From contig DKPQ01000014.1 in NCBI GenBank assembly GCA_002471275.1, positions 330,297-394,296 of the forward strand: DNA of 64,000 nt. Direction: 5' to 3'. This document shows positions 61,345 through 64,000 of this stretch, piece after piece. The first letter of the stretch is position 1. Each line of letters opens with the position of its first letter. The notes beneath the pieces were generated by a model that searched no databases, was not told where the DNA came from, and saw nothing but the letters and a program-made list of their open reading frames with translations. This DNA comes from Flammeovirgaceae bacterium UBA7330. Lineage in GTDB: Bacteria; Bacteroidota; Bacteroidia; Cytophagales; Cyclobacteriaceae. Made by a program: the position numbers and the translations under genes.

Positions 61345-62248
61345 GGATTTCCTCCTTTACACTTTTGATGAATATCTCATTGATGGTAGGCACCTTTTCT
61401 ATGAACGAATACACTTCAGTATTTTGCATAATTGATTGAAGAATGGCATTCGATCCCTTGCCTTCCGTATCCCGGATCATCGTGGCCAGCCTGCCAAACT
61501 CGTCCAGCGAAGAGCTCAATACATCAAACCCACTTGAGCCATTCAACGAATGCCGATGGGTAATTATATATGTCCCATCTTTAAACTGATTTTTAATTTC
61601 AATTTTAGGTCCCTCAAGAATCTTCTCTGACTTGTTGATCAATGCAATGTGATCACACAGCTCTTCTACCGACTCCATCCTGTGTGTGGAAAAAATGATT
61701 GTGGCACCCTGATCTCTAAGCCTGAGAATTTCATCCTTAATCAGATTAGCATTTACAGGATCAAACCCTGAAAAAGGCTCATCCAGGATCAATAATTGAG
61801 GCTGATGAAGTACAGTGGCAATGAACTGCACTTTTTGTGCCATCCCCTTCGACAGGTCCTCCACCTTTTTCCTGATCCATGACGTGAGGGATAGTCTTTC
61901 CAGCCACTCATAGATCCTTTTGGTTGCTTCTGTTTTAGACATCCCTCTGAGCTGGGCCAGGTAGAGGAGCTGTTCCCCTACTTTCATCTTCTTATAGAGT
62001 CCCCGTTCTTCTGGTAAATATCCGATTTCCCGCACCATCCTGGTAGTGATACGCGCTCCGTTCAGGAAAATCTCACCACTATCCTGCTCGATAATCCTGG
62101 TAATAATCCGGATAAGGGTGGTCTTTCCTGCTCCATTCGGACCCAACAAACCGAAGATGCTTCCCTGAGGTATTTGAATACTGACATCTTTGAGTGCCTG
62201 ATGACCATTGTAGGCCTTACTGACACTCTGAATATCTAAAACTGTCAC
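61337..62248 (-). CDS. ABC transporter ATP-binding protein (NatA-like)
   Basis: The 303-residue ATPase has Walker A LLGPNGAGKTTLIRII, the signature LSKGMAQKVQFIATVL, Walker B LLILDEPFSGFDPVNA and H-loop FSTHRMESVEELCDH. A C-terminal extension of about 90 residues is typical for the NatA/drug-ABC group. Paired with the overlapping NatB-like permease; cargo unknown. Confidence 0.92.
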   Translation of the reverse strand: MTVLDIQSVSKAYNGHQALKDVSIQIPQGSIFGLLGPNGAGKTTLIRIITRIIEQDSGEIFLNGARITTRMVREIGYLPEERGLYKKMKVGEQLLYLAQLRGMSKTEATKRIYEWLERLSLTSWIRKKVEDLSKGMAQKVQFIATVLHQPQLLILDEPFSGFDPVNANLIKDEILRLRDQGATIIFSTHRMESVEELCDHIALINKSEKILEGPKIEIKNQFKDGTYIITHRHSLNGSSGFDVLSSSLDEFGRLATMIRDTEGKGSNAILQSIMQNTEVYSFIEKVPTINEIFIKSVKEEIHA

Positions 62249-62305
62249 AGCAAAAATTTTTGTGTTATTTTAAATCAATAAAAACGGCTACTGACTTTTA
62301 AGGAA

Positions 62306-63046
62306 GTGAAGATACTTACAAGATTGTATTCCCTGTACATCATTGCTGTTTTCATCAGCTTGTTTATTGTTTTTTTGATTCCTTTTCTCATCATTGCCCA
62401 AAGGAACAGCTGGCATTTCCTGGCTTTGAAAATTAACCACTATTGGGCAAAAATATTCTTTAAACTCTCATTTATTCCTTACCGGATCACTTACGAAATC
62501 CAACCCAAAAAGGATCAACGTTATATCCTGTGTGCCAATCATTTCTCCTTCCTGGATATACCTGCCATGGGTCTTCTGCCACTTTTATTCAAGTTTTATG
62601 GCAAAAGCTCACTGGCAACCATTCCTGTTTTTGGTTATATGTATCGCAAAATCCATATCCCGGTGAACAGATCCAGTCTGAAAAGCATAAAATATAGCTT
62701 TGGTGTGGCAAAGCAAGCACTGGACGACTACAACCTGGCCATATTCCCGGAAGGAGGGATTGTGAGTGAAAATCCACCTCTGATGAAGCCATTTAAAGAC
62801 GGGGCATTTCAACTGGCCGTACAAAAGCAGATCCCGATTTTACCCGTATCTTTTATAAATAACCACCAGATACTACCGGACGACAATAAGCACTTATTTA
62901 ACAGGATGGTTTGCAAGATTGTGGTTCATAAACCCGTTATACCTACAGATTCATCTGATGAATCGGTTGATGTACTGAAACATAAAATCTACGAAGTCAT
63001 TCAAAATGAACTGAATAAAGCGAATAAGATACAAACTGGTGGGTAA
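62306..63046 (+). CDS. 1-acyl-sn-glycerol-3-phosphate acyltransferase-like
   Basis: From GTG at 62306 (GGAAGTG, a likely ribosome-binding site fused to the start) the product has 246 residues. One N-terminal membrane helix (about 8-30) precedes the PlsC domain. Its catalytic motif is NHFSFLD (about 78-84, the H-x4-D pair), and FPEGG follows near 147. It transfers an acyl chain to lysophosphatidate or a related lipid at the inner membrane. Confidence 0.88.
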   Translation: MKILTRLYSLYIIAVFISLFIVFLIPFLIIAQRNSWHFLALKINHYWAKIFFKLSFIPYRITYEIQPKKDQRYILCANHFSFLDIPAMGLLPLLFKFYGKSSLATIPVFGYMYRKIHIPVNRSSLKSIKYSFGVAKQALDDYNLAIFPEGGIVSENPPLMKPFKDGAFQLAVQKQIPILPVSFINNHQILPDDNKHLFNRMVCKIVVHKPVIPTDSSDESVDVLKHKIYEVIQNELNKANKIQTGG

Positions 63047-63080
63047 AAGTTAGTTACGTTCACTAATATTGTGCATCATT

Positions 63081-63098
63081 CCAGGGGCTAAGCCCTGG
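63081..63098. repeat. Short hairpin CCAGGG/CCCTGG
   Basis: A perfect 6-base stem around a six-base loop (GCTAAG) lies between the acyltransferase and gatC. The wording resembles dispersed hairpin repeats in Bacteroidota. It lacks a T-run. Confidence 0.4.
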
Positions 63099-63180
63099 AA
63101 AATCAGGGCCATTGAACTGTGATGACATCTGTTTTTGGCTCCAGCAAATAGTGAATTCGCAAAACATGTCATAAGCAACT

Positions 63181-63468
63181 ATGAAGATCAACAAAGAAGT
63201 TCTGCAAAAGATTGCTCATCTGGCAAGACTGGATTTAAAGCCTGAAAAGGAGGAGTCGCTCAAGCAAGACCTGGAAGAGATTCTGGACTGGGTAGAAGAA
63301 TTGAATGAAGTGGATACTGAAGGGATTGAACCACTTACCAATATGTCTTTTGAAGTGAATGCATTGAGGGAAGACAAAGTTGGTGAGGTGTTATCGAGAG
63401 AAAAAGGATTGAAGAATGCACCTGCCCATGACGATCAGTATTTCCGTGTACCGAAAGTACTCGAGTAA
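63181..63468 (+). CDS. gatC: Asp-tRNA(Asn)/Glu-tRNA(Gln) amidotransferase subunit C
   Basis: The 95-residue protein shows the GatC pattern: LQKIAHLARLDLKPEKEESL, then LEEILDWVEELNEVDTEGI and EPLTNMSFEVNALREDKVGE, ending FRVPKVLE. It stabilises GatA/GatB in the transamidation route to Gln-tRNA or Asn-tRNA. GatA and GatB are not in the window. The following gene starts two bases after its stop. Confidence 0.93.
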   Translation: MKINKEVLQKIAHLARLDLKPEKEESLKQDLEEILDWVEELNEVDTEGIEPLTNMSFEVNALREDKVGEVLSREKGLKNAPAHDDQYFRVPKVLE

Positions 63469-63470
63469 CT

Positions 63471-64000
63471 ATGTTTCGTGGCTATGATCTGACTCAAAAA
63501 ATTTTCCTGGGATTTTATATTCTGGCGGTCTTAGCCTTCTGTTTCTTTTATTTTAACGGATATGATTCATCTATCTCCTGGGGGATCATCGCCAAGGCAA
63601 ACAGTGAAAACCTAATCGTTCATACCTTCCAGAAAGGTCCCTTCCTACTCGATTTCAAGGGCATGATCTACAAGCTCTCTGAAGTATTCAACGCAGGACC
63701 GATCGATCGCTACCTCGCAATAGACGTCATCTTTGTGGCCATTTATTTTTTTGGGATGGCCACAGTCATCGCCGTAAGCTCCACACTGTCTCGTGGGATA
63801 TTTATTGGTTTTTCTGTTGTCATTGTGTTTTTCTTCTTCTTTCTCAGGATGGAAGAGATTGGAGCTTTTGGTCTTTCTTCCGCTAGCAGATACGCTACTG
63901 CCATACTCTTTTTGAGTTACCTGATTCCCGCTTACATATTCCAGGCTTTTTGGAGAATCTCGCTTTTGTATCGTATTCTGATACTTTATGCGATCACAAT
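63471..64000 (+). CDS. Polytopic membrane protein, N-terminal part
   Basis: An ATG at 63471 opens a frame that is still open at the window edge (about 176 residues). It has at least four strongly hydrophobic helices, including MFRGYDLTQKIFLGFYILAV with the following helix, and VVIVFFFFFLRMEEIGAFGL. An extracytoplasmic loop lies between the first two. No domain is recognisable in this part. The two-base gap to gatC suggests co-transcription. Confidence 0.6.
   Translation, partial: MFRGYDLTQKIFLGFYILAVLAFCFFYFNGYDSSISWGIIAKANSENLIVHTFQKGPFLLDFKGMIYKLSEVFNAGPIDRYLAIDVIFVAIYFFGMATVIAVSSTLSRGIFIGFSVVIVFFFFFLRMEEIGAFGLSSASRYATAILFLSYLIPAYIFQAFWRISLLYRILILYAIT

Noticed and set aside
63047..63180. 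Search for a tRNA or small RNA ahead of gatC
   Set aside because: Only a six-base hairpin was found; no cloverleaf can be drawn.

Overview
The window looks like chromosome of a Bacteroidota member, most likely a free-living, probably marine, Cytophagales-type bacterium. Pointers seen directly are: C-terminal type IX secretion (T9SS) sorting domains on two proteins; several promoter boxes of the Bacteroidota form TAnnTTTG; an atpD-atpC pair apart from the other ATP synthase genes; families common in this phylum (DUF4199, DUF6787, a membrane-anchored LuxR-type regulator, PL8 and GH95 enzymes); and many lipoprotein signal peptides. I saw no tRNA, rRNA, CRISPR array, prophage or transposase gene. 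The genus assignment is inference only.

Layout. 1-4.1 kb: start of a sodium/solute symporter (reverse), clpS-recR, two related inverted-repeat elements, a DUF1080 lipoprotein, and a double VOC protein with a 59-residue membrane protein. 4.2-9.1 kb: a tightly overlapping five-gene operon of glycosyltransferases and an exported protein. 9.2-11.6 kb: a Crp/Fnr regulator facing hemJ, a SCO protein and a cytochrome c lipoprotein. 11.6-14.9 kb (reverse): ABC ATPase, His-rich FtsX-like permease, rhodanese, DUF3299 protein and lipoprotein, a probable metal-handling operon. 15-22 kb: CPA1 antiporter with a foldable leader, universal stress protein, glutamine cyclotransferase, monomeric isocitrate dehydrogenase with panB, and a redoxin. 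22.5-28 kb: a DUF1800, DUF1501 (T9SS), beta-barrel and lipoprotein operon behind a perfect inverted repeat. 28-34.4 kb: ABC exporter, an orphan secreted protein, a structured noncoding stretch, TfoX-like and DUF711 proteins, LuxR/DUF4199 pair, GNAT enzyme, pyrophosphatase.

34.5-45.6 kb is a carbohydrate and surface-enzyme region: GH95 fucosidase with a Gfo/Idh/MocA dehydrogenase, a planctomycete-like PSCyt1-DUF1549-DUF1553 protein overlapping a Tat-exported DUF1501 protein, and a PL8 lyase overlapping a GreA/GreB-like gene. 45.7-50.3 kb: dnaK, a small membrane protein, prfC, and a PIN/ribbon-helix-helix toxin-antitoxin pair. 50.3-54.2 kb: a 1289-residue secreted GLUG/HYR-repeat protein. 54.4-64 kb is housekeeping: RluA, DUF6787, pabB, pabC-like, atpD-atpC, a sensor kinase, a NatAB-type ABC exporter, an acyltransferase, gatC and the start of a membrane protein.

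The best candidates for undescribed biology are the metal-type ABC/DUF3299/rhodanese operon, the two different DUF1501-containing export systems, the leader RNA of the antiporter, and the structured noncoding block near 30.4 kb.
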